Origin: Ruminococcaceae bacterium UBA6353
Lineage (GTDB): Bacteria; Bacillota; Clostridia; Oscillospirales; Acutalibacteraceae
Reading direction: 5' to 3'
Length of the DNA stretch: 41,863 nucleotides
NCBI GenBank assembly: GCA_002437905.1
Contig: DJRT01000012.1
Location: 1-41,863 of the forward strand
Part shown: positions 1 through 9,499 of the stretch, in pieces
How the letters are laid out: every line of letters starts with the position of its first letter
Position numbering within the stretch: position 1 is the stretch's first letter
Position numbers and translations under genes: made by a program
The notes under the pieces: model-generated
The model's input: only the letters and a program-made list of their open reading frames with translations
What the model was told of the DNA's origin: nothing
Database searches by the model: none

Positions 1-2678
1 CTCTGCGCACCGGTGGTGTCGCCGGCGGCCAGGCGTTCCCGCGCCTGCTGCTTGGCTGCCAGCCGGAACATGCCTTCGCCCATTTCCCGGTGCACCAGCT
101 TCTCCAGTTTGGCATAGTCCTTGCTGCCCTCGATGGCGTGGGTCAGCTCATGCTTCAGCACAAAGTCCACCGCTTCGTCCGTCGTCAGCGCCGCATTCAC
201 CAGCACGGTATCCGTCCCGGCATCATACATGCCGGCCACCTGTGCATGGTTTGTGCTTTTTTGCATATACTGGGTATTGACACCCGCGCCGTTTTGTGGT
301 ATCGTGGTGTCAGAAACCGATGCACCCAGGGCCTTTGAGCCCCTAACGGAGAGACTTTCTCTGAATGGTGCGTCGGTTTTTTGCATTCTGCCAATGTTAT
401 ACACGGTGGCAATATCGTCGTTCATTCCCACCGAGAAGGTCACACGGTAGTATTTTCCGTCCGCATCTTCAAAGAAAGCTACTGGATAGGCAAATCCGTC
501 CTTGGCAAAGCTGTGGTTTTTGGCATCAGCCTGTTTTTGAATATTTCCGTTGCGGTCTTTTCTGAACCGGGCGGTTTCTGCCAGCTCGTCAATATGAGAA
601 AGCGCCTGCAGTTTGACATAGTATTGACCATCGGCTAAATACTTTTGTTTACCGCCGATTTGTACATGCCTATCTGTCCCTTTCCATAGAGTTTCATTTT
701 TTGTAATGGTCAGCCGGTCGCCTTGCGCAGTGTCCACCGTCAAGCTTCCATTTTTCAGCAGCACATCGTTGAAAAACTGCGTCACCTGCTTGCGCCATTG
801 CTTGGCATCTTCACCTGACAGCACATTCCGGTCAGAGGTTACATAGGTCTTGCCGTCCTCGGTGGTCACAATGCTGTACTGCCCGCCGTCCGTTGCCGTC
901 TCCTCGGCAAAGCCAGCAAAGCCGGCAAAGAAGCGCACCCGCCGCCCGAAGCGTACGGCCACCGCTGCCACATCGGCGGCGGTGTTTTCGTCTGCGCCGG
1001 CTTCCTCGGCGCTGCGCATCACCTCGGCCTCTATGCGCCGCTTTTGCTTCGCCTCGTCGGTGGCTGTCTCCGCCAGCATCCGCCCAATGGCTGCGGCCGA
1101 TGGTGCCTTGCCGGTCTTTTCGACCTGCTCCGCCATGCGCTGCGCGGCAATATAGGCATCCGTGCCGCGGGCGTTTTCCGCCAGTCCGATGGCCAGCGCC
1201 TGCTGCACCTTCTCGGCATCGGTGGTGTATTCCTGCCCCAGCTGCACATAGGCAGCCTGCTGCGCCATCTTGCCGGCCAGCGTCTGCGCACCGCCCAGCA
1301 CGCCGCCCACCAGCGCACCGCCCAGGAATTCCTCGCCTGCACGGGCGGGGTTGACCACGGCCGTGTCGTCGCTCAGGCTGAAAAGCTCGTTATCCACCCA
1401 CTCGTTCCATTCCCATTCGCGGTCATAGGTGATCTTCTTGGCCAGCTGCTCAATGACGCCCTGGATCACTTCCTCCTTGCCCTCGTCCAGCAGCCCCTTC
1501 AGCCAGGTGCGTATGGTGGGCAGGCTGCGCGGGATTTGTTCCACACCGCCGCTGATTTCCACCACCGCACCGGCAAAGCCGTTCATCAGTGCCATGGCCT
1601 GCGCTTCGCCCTCGTTGGCGCCCTCGCTCAGTGCCTCGGTGTAGCTGCTGCCGTACATGGGGATGGCGCTGGTCCAGAATAGCGGGTTGCGCAGCAGTCC
1701 GGCAATCCCCTTGCCGCCGCCCAGCGCCTTCACCCCCGGCATCATGGATAGCACCATGCTCGGTGTGCTGTAGCCGGTGCCGCGGGCGATCATGCCGCCG
1801 TATTTCTGCATCCCCGGCGATAGGCTCTTGCCGGCCTGCGCCACACCGTCCTCCAGCAGCCGCTTTGTCCGCCGGCTGTTCTCAATGTAGGGGTAGTACA
1901 GCTTTTGGCCGTTCACCTCATCCGGTGTCGCCGCGTCATAGGCGCTCACCAGGCCGCTGCTCCAGTCGGTCAGGCCGCCGGCGTAGCTGCCCAGCAGGTA
2001 TTGTGCCGTGCGCTCCCCCTCGGTCATGTTCTTTATGCCCGTGCGCTGCCGCTCGGCGGCCTGCTGCTCCCGCTGTTCGCCCATCACCTGCAGCTCTCCC
2101 TCCTGGGTGTCCAGCAGGGCCAGCTGCTTTTGCAGGGCGGTTATTTGCTGCTGCAGCTTCGCCGGCGTCTCGAATGCGTCCTGTCGTTCGCCCCACCGTT
2201 CGGCGGCCTCCTCCCGGCTGGTGATGGCCAGCGGCTGGCTGTCGCGCCACTTCGCCATCTTGGCGGTCAGCGCGGCAATTTCGCTTTGCAGCGCCTCCCG
2301 CTTTTGCTTCGTCAGTTCGGCGGCCGTGTGCTGCATGGCCGTCTGTGCCACCGCCTCCGGGCTGGTGGTGCCCAGGCCCCGGCTTTTCGCCAGCAGCGCC
2401 TTCAGCGTGGCCGTGTCCGGCCCGCTCTCCGCATTCGGGGTGTATAGGTCTATGCCCGCGCCCTGCCCGCTCACCGCGTACCCGCTGGTGTTCATCAGGC
2501 TGGTCCGCTGGCCGGTGGCTGCGCTCACCCGCTGGATGGCCTCGCGGGATACGCCGGTTTTGGCAGCCTCTGCCGCACTCCGGGCTTTCGAGGCACCCTG
2601 TTCCATTGGCCTTACCGGCTTTAGAACGATATCTTCTTCGTTCGCCTGTACTTTGTCCAGCGCTTTCTTACTTACCAT
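1..2678 (-). CDS. Giant polyvalent virion protein with HELTH metallopeptidase motif (C-terminus off window)
   Basis: The frame is open from an ATG at 2678, preceded by a GGAGGG ribosome site, to the window edge: 892 codons without a stop. Residues about 100-210 are helical and rich in Q, E and K, probably coiled coil. A Gly/Ala-rich stretch near 445-475 may contact membrane. Residues about 600-780 resemble the small nuclease-like or polyvalent-protein-associated domains of phage mega-proteins (a family-level guess). An HELTH motif at residues 843-847, in the context LKHELTHAIEG, is a zincin metallopeptidase active site. It is the last visible gene of the virion operon, where T7-like phages place internal ejection proteins. 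Such proteins are thought to enter the cell with the DNA. The motif is certain; the role is inferred. Confidence 0.8.
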   Translation of the reverse strand, partial: MVSKKALDKVQANEEDIVLKPVRPMEQGASKARSAAEAAKTGVSREAIQRVSAATGQRTSLMNTSGYAVSGQGAGIDLYTPNAESGPDTATLKALLAKSRGLGTTSPEAVAQTAMQHTAAELTKQKREALQSEIAALTAKMAKWRDSQPLAITSREEAAERWGERQDAFETPAKLQQQITALQKQLALLDTQEGELQVMGEQREQQAAERQRTGIKNMTEGERTAQYLLGSYAGGLTDWSSGLVSAYDAATPDEVNGQKLYYPYIENSRRTKRLLEDGVAQAGKSLSPGMQKYGGMIARGTGYSTPSMVLSMMPGVKALGGGKGIAGLLRNPLFWTSAIPMYGSSYTEALSEGANEGEAQAMALMNGFAGAVVEISGGVEQIPRSLPTIRTWLKGLLDEGKEEVIQGVIEQLAKKITYDREWEWNEWVDNELFSLSDDTAVVNPARAGEEFLGGALVGGVLGGAQTLAGKMAQQAAYVQLGQEYTTDAEKVQQALAIGLAENARGTDAYIAAQRMAEQVEKTGKAPSAAAIGRMLAETATDEAKQKRRIEAEVMRSAEEAGADENTAADVAAVAVRFGRRVRFFAGFAGFAEETATDGGQYSIVTTEDGKTYVTSDRNVLSGEDAKQWRKQVTQFFNDVLLKNGSLTVDTAQGDRLTITKNETLWKGTDRHVQIGGKQKYLADGQYYVKLQALSHIDELAETARFRKDRNGNIQKQADAKNHSFAKDGFAYPVAFFEDADGKYYRVTFSVGMNDDIATVYNIGRMQKTDAPFRESLSVRGSKALGASVSDTTIPQNGAGVNTQYMQKSTNHAQVAGMYDAGTDTVLVNAALTTDEAVDFVLKHELTHAIEGSKDYAKLEKLVHREMGEGMFRLAAKQQARERLAAGDTTGAQ

Positions 2679-2700
2679 CGTCCACCCTCCGTGTGCCTCT

Positions 2701-3915
2701 TTACCCGTTCACCTGCAGTCCGGCTGCTCGGCAGGCAGCATAGTATTGCTGGTCATTTTTTAATAGGCCGCTGCTGGCCAGCTTGTTGATCTGTTCCTTG
2801 GTGCTTTTGCTCCCCGCGCCGTATTTTGCCGCTATAGCGTTGCCGGCAGCTACCGCCCGCATATAGGCCTGCTCCGTGCTGCTGGCTGCTTTGTAGGTTT
2901 CATCCTTTTTCAAAACATCGTCACGGATCAGCTGATACATGATACTGGCAGTTCCACCTTTTACGCCCCTTGTAGTTTCCGATTGTACGGCGTTTATGGC
3001 TCTTTTCAATATCGGAACATTTTTCCACAGATTTTTGGTGCCGATGTATTCCTGCGCGGCCATCTCGGACAGCTGCTCTGTGGCATCGGTCCCCTCTACG
3101 GCCGCCTTGGCCGCCACCGCCGCCCGTGCGCTGCTGTAGCCCTTACTTTTGGCGTTGCTGTAGGCGTTGTAGTAGGCGTTCTGCTGCTCATCGCTGCCGG
3201 GGTAGCGCGCATAGGCCTCCGCCCATGCATCGTCTGCACCGTATGCCGTATTGCTGTTGGTCATCAGCGCCTGCGCGTATTTTCCGCGGGCGGCACTGTT
3301 GTCCTTGGCCGCTTCCAGGGCGGCGGCCTGCGCTTTCGCTGCGGCCTCCAGCTGTGCCGCCTGGATCTTGGCGGCCGCCTCCTGCTCGGCGGCGTATTCG
3401 GTGCTGGCGCTGCTGCGGGCGCTGGTATCCAGGTTCTGCAGCGCCTGCTGGTACCAGCTGTCCGTGGCGTTGCGGGCGGTCAGCTCCTGCTCGGTTTTCT
3501 GCTGTGCCGCCTTGGCCAGTATCTCGTCTATCGCGCTTTGCAGCTTCGTCACCTTTTCCTGGGTGCTTTTGCGCACACCGGCATCCGCATTGCCCCGCAT
3601 CACGCTCAGCGCCGTTTGCTGGGTGCGGTTCAGTCCGCTGTCTGTCAGTCCGGCGTTGGCCATGCTTTCCTGCAGCTGCCGGCGCTGCACCAGCTCATCC
3701 AGCGCGTTCAGATCCAGCTGCTCCCGTTCCTGCTTCGGCGCCTCGGTGATCTGCTGCCGGTAGGGGTTCGCCGCCGTCTCGGCGTTCTGGTCGATCACCT
3801 CGCCCAGCCGTGCCAGGGTTTCGGCATCCTGGCTGCGCCGTTCGCCCAGCAGGCTGTCCACCCGGCTCTTGCCCTCGGTATAGTATTTTTGGTATAGCTC
3901 GTCCTGTCGCGCCAT
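2701..3915 (-). CDS. Internal virion / ejection-type protein, coiled coil
   Basis: 404 residues, rich in Ala, Gln, Glu and Lys. Residues about 1-230 are heptad-like and strongly helical, with an Ala/Lys/Gln-rich block near 165-205; the C-terminal 150 residues are Ala- and Tyr-rich. No enzymatic motif is seen. The start ATG overlaps the stop of the preceding nozzle-like gene by one base (TAATG), so the two are translationally coupled, and the giant virion protein follows 22 bases later. Position after the nozzle and before the giant protein matches internal or ejection proteins of podoviruses (compare T7 gp14-gp16). No specific family was recognised, so the call rests on composition and location. 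Confidence 0.7.
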   Translation of the reverse strand: MARQDELYQKYYTEGKSRVDSLLGERRSQDAETLARLGEVIDQNAETAANPYRQQITEAPKQEREQLDLNALDELVQRRQLQESMANAGLTDSGLNRTQQTALSVMRGNADAGVRKSTQEKVTKLQSAIDEILAKAAQQKTEQELTARNATDSWYQQALQNLDTSARSSASTEYAAEQEAAAKIQAAQLEAAAKAQAAALEAAKDNSAARGKYAQALMTNSNTAYGADDAWAEAYARYPGSDEQQNAYYNAYSNAKSKGYSSARAAVAAKAAVEGTDATEQLSEMAAQEYIGTKNLWKNVPILKRAINAVQSETTRGVKGGTASIMYQLIRDDVLKKDETYKAASSTEQAYMRAVAAGNAIAAKYGAGSKSTKEQINKLASSGLLKNDQQYYAACRAAGLQVNG

Positions 3916-6089
3916 TACCGCATCACTCCCTGGATTTGATAATTCAGTACCACCCCGTCAATGGCCATCGCGCCGTCGCTCTCAAACCGCAGCCCGAAGC
4001 ATTGCGCCAGATTGATATTGGGTGTCAGCCGCCGCAGTACCATGTAGCCGGCGTCGTATTCCGCCGCGCCGCCCGTGCATTCGGCGCGGTAGATGTCCTC
4101 ATAGGTGCCGCGCTCGGTCACATAGTCCACCCGCACCCGCGTTCCCTCCGTATTGCCCAGGCCGAAGTACAGCTCCTTCACCGCCTTGCGCCGTTCCGGC
4201 CGGCCGAAGTTCCACACCTTCGTGGCAAAGTGGCTGTGGATTTTCGCCCCGTTGTCGGTGTTTCCGTGCAGCGTGCATACAATCCAGCCCGTGGGGCCGC
4301 CGGATTGCACCTCCTGCGCCAGCAGCCGGATGTTCTCGCCGTCGGATACCATCCCCGCCCAGGTGTGCTCTGTCGGCGCCGGCAGCGTCCAGGTGTACCA
4401 TGGCAGCAGCCGCGTGGCCTTTTTCTCGCTGCTGTAGTAGGCGTAGCTCTGGAAGGCGCTGTTGCCTGCATCCAGCAGGTACAGGGTGTTGCCCGCCAGC
4501 AGGGTGTAGTAGCCGTTGTATTCGCCCGCCTGTGCCGCTTTCAGCTGTTCTGCCGGCTGCTCCTCCAGCCGCCGGCGGATCATGGCGGTGATGTCCCGTA
4601 CATTCCGCTCACTCCACTGGTTCACGCTCGGCATCATGTAGATGTGCGCGTCACTCGTTGCCCATACCAGCTTGTTGTTCACCAGCCGTACGCTCATCGG
4701 GCAGTCACAGCCGATGGAGGAGTGCAGCGGCGTAATGGGGAAGGTCGCCGCCGCCGCGGCCACATCCGTCACCCGCCCGCTGGTCACATCCTCCTTTGTG
4801 TAGCTTTGCCCCGCCACATACTGCGCACTGTATATTTCGTGCTCCTTGTAGATCACCAGCAGGTCCCCCTGCTTGCCGAAGGCGGTCACCGCCTGGTCGC
4901 CGCCGCCGATGTAGGCATAGTTGTTTTCCGGGAAGTACAGCGGATTGTTTACATCGCTCCAGTGCATCAGGTTCGGGTACTCCGGGTTGCCGCATACGAA
5001 AAGGCGCGTACCGCCCGCCACACCGCTGCGGTCGCCGCCAAACCAGGTGTTCTGCGTCATGCGGCAGATCTTCTCCCGGTCGCCGGCATTGGTTTTCCAC
5101 GCAGTCACCGTCAGGTTGTTGGATCGCACATAGGGCACGGCGAAAATTTCCTGTTTTCCGTTCTTTGTGGCGCCGGCAACAACCTGTATCTGCCCAACGC
5201 CGTGCAGGACCATCATCTGTACATAGGCGTCCGTGTAGCCGCTCTCGGTCAGCCCGATCTCCGCCGGCGTTACCGGCAGCTGATCACTCAGCATGAGGCC
5301 CCCGGCCGATTTCGTTGTCGCCTCATAGGTGACGGTGCTGACCGTCCCCGTGCTGCTTTTCAGCTGCAGCTCAATGCGGTACATCTTTTTGTCGGTATAT
5401 TCGCTGTCCAGCTCCTTTTGCGGCAGCTGGAAATACTGGCTTTCCCCATCGGTCGAAAAGGTGCATTTGAATGCGCCGGTCAGCAGGTTGTACCCCTCGT
5501 ACAGCACGCCGTTCAGCCCGCCGTCCGCTTCCTTGGTCATTTTCTCCACGCCCTTGCCGTTCACCAGCACCGTGGGGATATAGGGCTGCACCTCCGCCAG
5601 CTGCCCGTTTTCGCCCTCCTGCAGGATCGTCCCGCCCCCCAGGAAGAAGTAGTACCCCGTGCCGGCGTTCTTTGCTGCCTTCACGCCCATGCAGCTGGGC
5701 GCCTCCTCGTTCACCGTCGGCACATCGTGCTTTTCCCCCAGCAGCTGCAGCCCGTTGTCCAGCCCCAGGCTGTAGCCGTAGAAGCTGCACTTTTCCGGCG
5801 CGGCCGGCTGCGTGCGCACAGCACCGATCACCTGCTCCCGCTCGGTCACCGCATTGGCCGCGTAGAAGTGGGCCGTCCGTCCCATGGCACCGGCCGGCAG
5901 CTCACCGGCCGCCTTTTGCTCCAGTCCCGGCCGGGTGCGCAGGGCACCCCGGTGCCACCATACATTGGCGGCATCGGTCAGCTGGTTGTCCTGCACCGCC
6001 TGCGGCGGGTCGGATAGGTTCAGCCCGCCGTTCAGCTGCGGCACCTCTATCCGGTAGTGGGGGTTTCCCCGCATGGCTGGAAATCGCAT
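3915..6089 (-). CDS. Tail nozzle / DNA-stabilisation-like beta-propeller protein
   Basis: 724 residues, starting at an ATG with AAGGAGG eight bases upstream. The N-terminus (GGLNLSDPPQAVQDNQLTD, then an N-V-W-W-H-R-G-LRTRPG pattern) is typical of phage tail nozzle or head-completion beta-propeller proteins (T7 gp12-like, P22 gp10-like), in which this segment begins the first blade. The rest is beta-rich with many Tyr, Trp and Gly residues and no enzymatic motif. It follows the portal gene by 12 bases and overlaps the next gene by one base. The likely role is to extend the connector and form the exit channel for DNA. Length fits T7-type nozzles. Family membership is recalled from pattern, not searched. 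Confidence 0.7.
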   Translation of the reverse strand: MRFPAMRGNPHYRIEVPQLNGGLNLSDPPQAVQDNQLTDAANVWWHRGALRTRPGLEQKAAGELPAGAMGRTAHFYAANAVTEREQVIGAVRTQPAAPEKCSFYGYSLGLDNGLQLLGEKHDVPTVNEEAPSCMGVKAAKNAGTGYYFFLGGGTILQEGENGQLAEVQPYIPTVLVNGKGVEKMTKEADGGLNGVLYEGYNLLTGAFKCTFSTDGESQYFQLPQKELDSEYTDKKMYRIELQLKSSTGTVSTVTYEATTKSAGGLMLSDQLPVTPAEIGLTESGYTDAYVQMMVLHGVGQIQVVAGATKNGKQEIFAVPYVRSNNLTVTAWKTNAGDREKICRMTQNTWFGGDRSGVAGGTRLFVCGNPEYPNLMHWSDVNNPLYFPENNYAYIGGGDQAVTAFGKQGDLLVIYKEHEIYSAQYVAGQSYTKEDVTSGRVTDVAAAAATFPITPLHSSIGCDCPMSVRLVNNKLVWATSDAHIYMMPSVNQWSERNVRDITAMIRRRLEEQPAEQLKAAQAGEYNGYYTLLAGNTLYLLDAGNSAFQSYAYYSSEKKATRLLPWYTWTLPAPTEHTWAGMVSDGENIRLLAQEVQSGGPTGWIVCTLHGNTDNGAKIHSHFATKVWNFGRPERRKAVKELYFGLGNTEGTRVRVDYVTERGTYEDIYRAECTGGAAEYDAGYMVLRRLTPNINLAQCFGLRFESDGAMAIDGVVLNYQIQGVMR

Positions 6090-6101
6090 GCTTTTTCCTC
6101 C

Positions 6102-7922
6102 TTACTGTTCGCTCATGGCCAGCGCCTCGGCCTGCTGCTCCGGTGTCAGGGCGTCATAGGCGGCCTGGTATTCCTCCGGCAGTGCTGCCACCGCGTCGGC
6201 CGGCTCCGGCTGTGTTGCCGGCTGCTGCGCCTGCATGGCTGCCTGCTCCAGCTTCTGCTGCGTCTCGCGGATCAGCCCCTGCTTGTCGGGGATAATGCCG
6301 TTCGGCACCCGCTTCAGGTATTGCAGGGCATCCAGCAGCCCCGCCTGCAGCAGGTTGTCCAGCGTGGCAATGGTCTGGCTTTCGCTCCACACGCCCGCGG
6401 CGCCCACATCCACGCGGGTGTTGATCAGCAGATCCCGGCATTGCTCCCCGTCAAAGGGCATATACCAGTCGCCGCTCTGGTCGCTGATGCGCAGCTGTCG
6501 CTTGCCGTACATCGTCACCCAGTATTCCGCCCATACCCGCGCCACATCCTCCACAAAGCTGTAAAAGCGGTTTTGCAGCATCTGCATGGGCATGGTGGCG
6601 GCGTCCCGCACCGCAATGATGGCGCTGGTGTTCTCCGGCCGCATGTTGCCCAGCGCCGCATCGTTTGCCCCGCTCTGGCTCAGGGTGTTTTGGATCAGGT
6701 TGTCGATCAGGCTGTGGAATTGCGGGCTGAAATCCGGCGGCCGGCTGTACCGGATGGCCGTGTCCGCCGCACCGCTGTCCCCGGCGTACAGATCCACAAT
6801 CTGGCCGGGATCGTTGGTGATCGGCCCCGGCACAATGTCCCGGTTCACGGTCATAATCGGCATACCGGTGGTCATCACTGCCCATGCCGCCGCCGTGTTC
6901 GCCCGGTTTATGGCGATCTGGTTCGGGATCAGGTTGGTGATTTCGCTGTCGCCGTAGGCGCAGCTTGCCCGCTGCTCCCACCGCATCACCGCCAGTGGGT
7001 ACAGCCGCAGCTTTAGGTCCCATGGGCGGCGCACCGTGGCCTTGCCGCAGGTCACCACCGCCATCACGCGGTAGTCCTGCCCTTCATCGTCCCACTGCTT
7101 GTACAGCTTGGTGATGCACACCGCTTTTCCGGCCTCTGCCGGCTCGTTTTCGCTGCGGTCGCCCGCCTCATAGCCCTTGTCGCTTTCCGGCACCACCGCG
7201 TCTATTTCGGCCTGCGGGCGGCGCTGCCGGCGCATTTCCCGCCGGATGTCCTCCACCCGGCGCCGCCGTGTCAGCAGGATGTAGGGCTGATCCTGGATTT
7301 CCTCGCTGTTCGGGTCGCCGAAATAGACATTCTCAATCGGCAGCACCTCGCAGGCAATGTCGCCGGTGATCGGCATTTCCCGCCGCTCGTCGGCGTACAG
7401 CCCGGTTTTCGTTCGTTCGTCCCAGTATGTATACAGTACGCCGGTGCCGGTAATGTAGGCATTGCGCAGCACCGCCGTTTTCTTGTCGTCAAATTTCAGT
7501 CGTTCCGCCGTCGTGCGGAAATAGTCGCTCAGCGCCCCCATGATCAGGTTTATGCGGTCGCTCTCACTCATTGCCGCCAGCCGGCTTTCCGCCGCCGCGG
7601 CATCCTGCGTCAGCAGCTCCCGCTCCTGCTCTATGGTGTGGCGGCTTGCCTCGGTAAAGGGCACGCCGTCCGCCGAATAGCTCACGGCAATGGAGGCACT
7701 GCCCACCACCGCCATCTTGTAGTCGCCTATGCGCTTGATCACATTGTGCTGCAGCAGCGGCCGGTCACCGCATTTCGCCCCGTGCCACTGGTCCCCGCAG
7801 AAAAAGCGTTCATTCTTCTTTGCCTGGGCATATAGGCCGCTCTGTCCCAGCCCGGCTTTGAAGTTGATCCCCCGGTGGTATTCCTCTGCAATCTGCTCCG
7901 GATCGCTCCATTTTCGTTCCAT
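6102..7922 (-). CDS. Phage portal protein
   Basis: 606 residues from an ATG at 7922 preceded by AGGAGGG; the open frame extends further upstream to 8108, but that part overlaps the connector gene and has no ribosome site. The N-terminal region (GLYAQAKKNERFFCGDQWHG followed by a conserved N-V-I-K-R-I-G-D-Y-K-M stretch) is characteristic of P22/podovirus-type portals, which form the dodecameric ring at the packaging vertex. The C-terminus is Gln/Ala/Pro-rich, a usual portal tail. It lies after the capsid and connector genes rather than between terminase and capsid, an uncommon order. The upstream connector gene ends 11 bases before the start. Confidence 0.87.
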   Translation of the reverse strand: MERKWSDPEQIAEEYHRGINFKAGLGQSGLYAQAKKNERFFCGDQWHGAKCGDRPLLQHNVIKRIGDYKMAVVGSASIAVSYSADGVPFTEASRHTIEQERELLTQDAAAAESRLAAMSESDRINLIMGALSDYFRTTAERLKFDDKKTAVLRNAYITGTGVLYTYWDERTKTGLYADERREMPITGDIACEVLPIENVYFGDPNSEEIQDQPYILLTRRRRVEDIRREMRRQRRPQAEIDAVVPESDKGYEAGDRSENEPAEAGKAVCITKLYKQWDDEGQDYRVMAVVTCGKATVRRPWDLKLRLYPLAVMRWEQRASCAYGDSEITNLIPNQIAINRANTAAAWAVMTTGMPIMTVNRDIVPGPITNDPGQIVDLYAGDSGAADTAIRYSRPPDFSPQFHSLIDNLIQNTLSQSGANDAALGNMRPENTSAIIAVRDAATMPMQMLQNRFYSFVEDVARVWAEYWVTMYGKRQLRISDQSGDWYMPFDGEQCRDLLINTRVDVGAAGVWSESQTIATLDNLLQAGLLDALQYLKRVPNGIIPDKQGLIRETQQKLEQAAMQAQQPATQPEPADAVAALPEEYQAAYDALTPEQQAEALAMSEQ

Positions 7923-7933
7923 CGTTGCCCTCC

Positions 7934-8305
7934 TCATTCCACCGGCCACGGGAGGGCATCCGCCATCCGGCTGCCCGGACGGCGGATGCTGCTCCGCTTT
8001 TGGTTGTATATGGCGGCCATCAGCTGCTGGTTGTCGCCGTCGCCCTCGCTTTGCGCCAGCAGCATGGCCAGCCCGTAGGGCATCACCGCCATGGCGGTGT
8101 GGTCGCACACGGGCAGGGTGTCCTCCAGGCGCGTCATGCGCTGCAGCTGCTTGCCTTCAATCGGCATCACATCCGCCAGCAGGGTATTCACCAGCATCAG
8201 CCCGCGGTGCCACTGCTCCGCCGTCTGGCTGCGGTCGATCTCCCCGCGCGGATCGGTATAGTTGATCAGCTGCATGGCCTGCAGCATCAGCTCCTCGCCC
8301 GTCAT
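7934..8305 (-). CDS. Head-tail connector / tail accessory protein
   Basis: 123 residues from an ATG with GAGGAGGG upstream. The protein is mostly helical: an N-terminal MTGEELMLQAMQLIN helix, a middle with LMLVNTLLADV, and a segment MPYGLAMLLAQSEGD. This pattern matches small connector proteins (P22 gp4-like, T7 gp11-like) that sit beneath the portal, and the gene lies directly between capsid and portal genes. The stop is 11 bases before the portal start. No catalytic residue is evident. The function comes from size, helical pattern and location. Confidence 0.65.
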   Translation of the reverse strand: MTGEELMLQAMQLINYTDPRGEIDRSQTAEQWHRGLMLVNTLLADVMPIEGKQLQRMTRLEDTLPVCDHTAMAVMPYGLAMLLAQSEGDGDNQQLMAAIYNQKRSSIRRPGSRMADALPWPVE

Positions 8306-8319
8306 GCGTCATTCCCTCC

Positions 8320-9273
8320 TCAGGCCTCGATGTAGGCCCACACCTGCTTCTTCTCCGACTTCTTCGTGAAGTAGTCGTAGTAGATGCGGTAGTCGATCTG
8401 CCACGCGTCGGCGTGCTGGTTCTGCTCCGGGGTGAAGATGCGCACCTTCTCGGTTTTCTTCACAAGCCCGCCCAGGGTCTTCGGGCACAGGATCAGCCCC
8501 ACGCTCTTGGCGCCGCTTGCCGGCACAAAGCCGCCGGGCTTCTGGTTCACACCACCGTCGGTGGCGCTGGTGTCGGTCGTGCCGTCATAGAAGGTGAAGG
8601 CGCTCTTCATGCGTGCCGCGCTCACCGGCAGGATGGCGCAGCCGTCAATGCTGCGCACCCGCATGTTGATGTCCCCCTTGGCAAAGTCGCTCTGGATGAT
8701 CGACCGGGTAAAGGCCGTCGAGCTGTTCAGCGCCGCCAGGAAGGTCGGGCTGACGAATGCCACCAGCTCCTGCTCACCAAAGCCGCAGGCCTCCTGCACG
8801 CTCATCAGTGCCTTCTGGAACATGGTGTAGCAGTCCGCCGCCAGTGTGCTGCTGGTGCCGATGCTCACCGTCTGGCTGTTGGTCTTCGCCAGTGCCGCCA
8901 GCTTGGACAACACATAGGCGTCCACCTCCGGCACCACCTTCGTGCGCACAAACTCGCCGGATACCTGCCCGGCCAGGTTGGCAATGCCGACCTCGTCGTT
9001 GTCCATGCGGTCCAGCTGGAATTTGCGGCCGCGGTCCATCGCCAGCGTGTAGGTCGTGCGGTTCACCGTCAGCCCGCCCTGCACATAGCCGTTGTCACGG
9101 TCGTAGTCCCCCAGGCCATCCTGGTCCATGTCGGGGATGCTCACCGTCTTGGCCCCCACAAATTTGGCGCCCAGCGCGTTGTCGGCAAAGAAGCCGGTTA
9201 CCGCCTTCTGTACCACCGCCTTGTCCAGCGCCTCAGTCATGTTGGTTGCCATCTGCAATGTATTGATCGCCAT
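8320..9273 (-). CDS. Major capsid protein
   Basis: 317 residues from an ATG with AAAGGAGTG upstream. The N-terminus contains the pattern F-V-G-A-K-T-V-S-I-P, then D-Y-D-R-D-N-G-Y and a TLAMDRGRKFQLDRMD segment, typical of HK97-fold coat proteins of clostridial phages. The middle (EVDAYVLSKLAALAK) fits the spine helix and the C-terminal strands fit the A-domain. It follows the scaffold and a small 59-residue protein and precedes the connector gene. The role is to form the icosahedral shell. The HK97 fold is established for the class; assignment here is by sequence pattern and gene order. Confidence 0.88.
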   Translation of the reverse strand: MAINTLQMATNMTEALDKAVVQKAVTGFFADNALGAKFVGAKTVSIPDMDQDGLGDYDRDNGYVQGGLTVNRTTYTLAMDRGRKFQLDRMDNDEVGIANLAGQVSGEFVRTKVVPEVDAYVLSKLAALAKTNSQTVSIGTSSTLAADCYTMFQKALMSVQEACGFGEQELVAFVSPTFLAALNSSTAFTRSIIQSDFAKGDINMRVRSIDGCAILPVSAARMKSAFTFYDGTTDTSATDGGVNQKPGGFVPASGAKSVGLILCPKTLGGLVKKTEKVRIFTPEQNQHADAWQIDYRIYYDYFTKKSEKKQVWAYIEA

Positions 9274-9303
9274 CGTTTATCACTCCTTTTCATTTTCCGG
9301 CGC

Positions 9304-9483
9304 TTATTTGCCTGCGCCGGTCTCCTTGTCGGCCGATTTTCCGGCCGGCTTTTCCTTGGCCTTTTTGTCCGCCGGTTTTTCTCCGGCCTCCTTCCAGCCC
9401 AGGTCCAGCAGGCGGTCACGCGCCCGCTCGTCGTTCACCAGGCGGTAGGCGTTGCCTGCCGCATTGTGCATCACGCACTGCAT
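9304..9483 (-). CDS. Small Lys-rich protein between scaffold and capsid
   Basis: 59 residues, MQCVMHNAAGNAYRLVNDER at the start, with a GGAGGA ribosome site about ten bases upstream. The N-terminal half looks folded (NAYRLVNDERARDRLLDLGW); the C-terminal half is a low-complexity Lys/Ala/Glu tail. The gene fills the gap between scaffold and major capsid genes, where small decoration or head-assembly proteins are often encoded. No family was recognised. Coding support comes from the ribosome site, the close fit between neighbours and codon use like theirs. Confidence 0.7.
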   Translation of the reverse strand: MQCVMHNAAGNAYRLVNDERARDRLLDLGWKEAGEKPADKKAKEKPAGKSADKETGAGK

Positions 9484-9499
9484 GGGTCATTCCTCCTTT

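Noticed and set aside
7923..8108. N-terminal extension of the portal protein to 8108
   Set aside because: It overlaps the connector gene in another frame and lacks a ribosome site; the ATG at 7922 has AGGAGGG.
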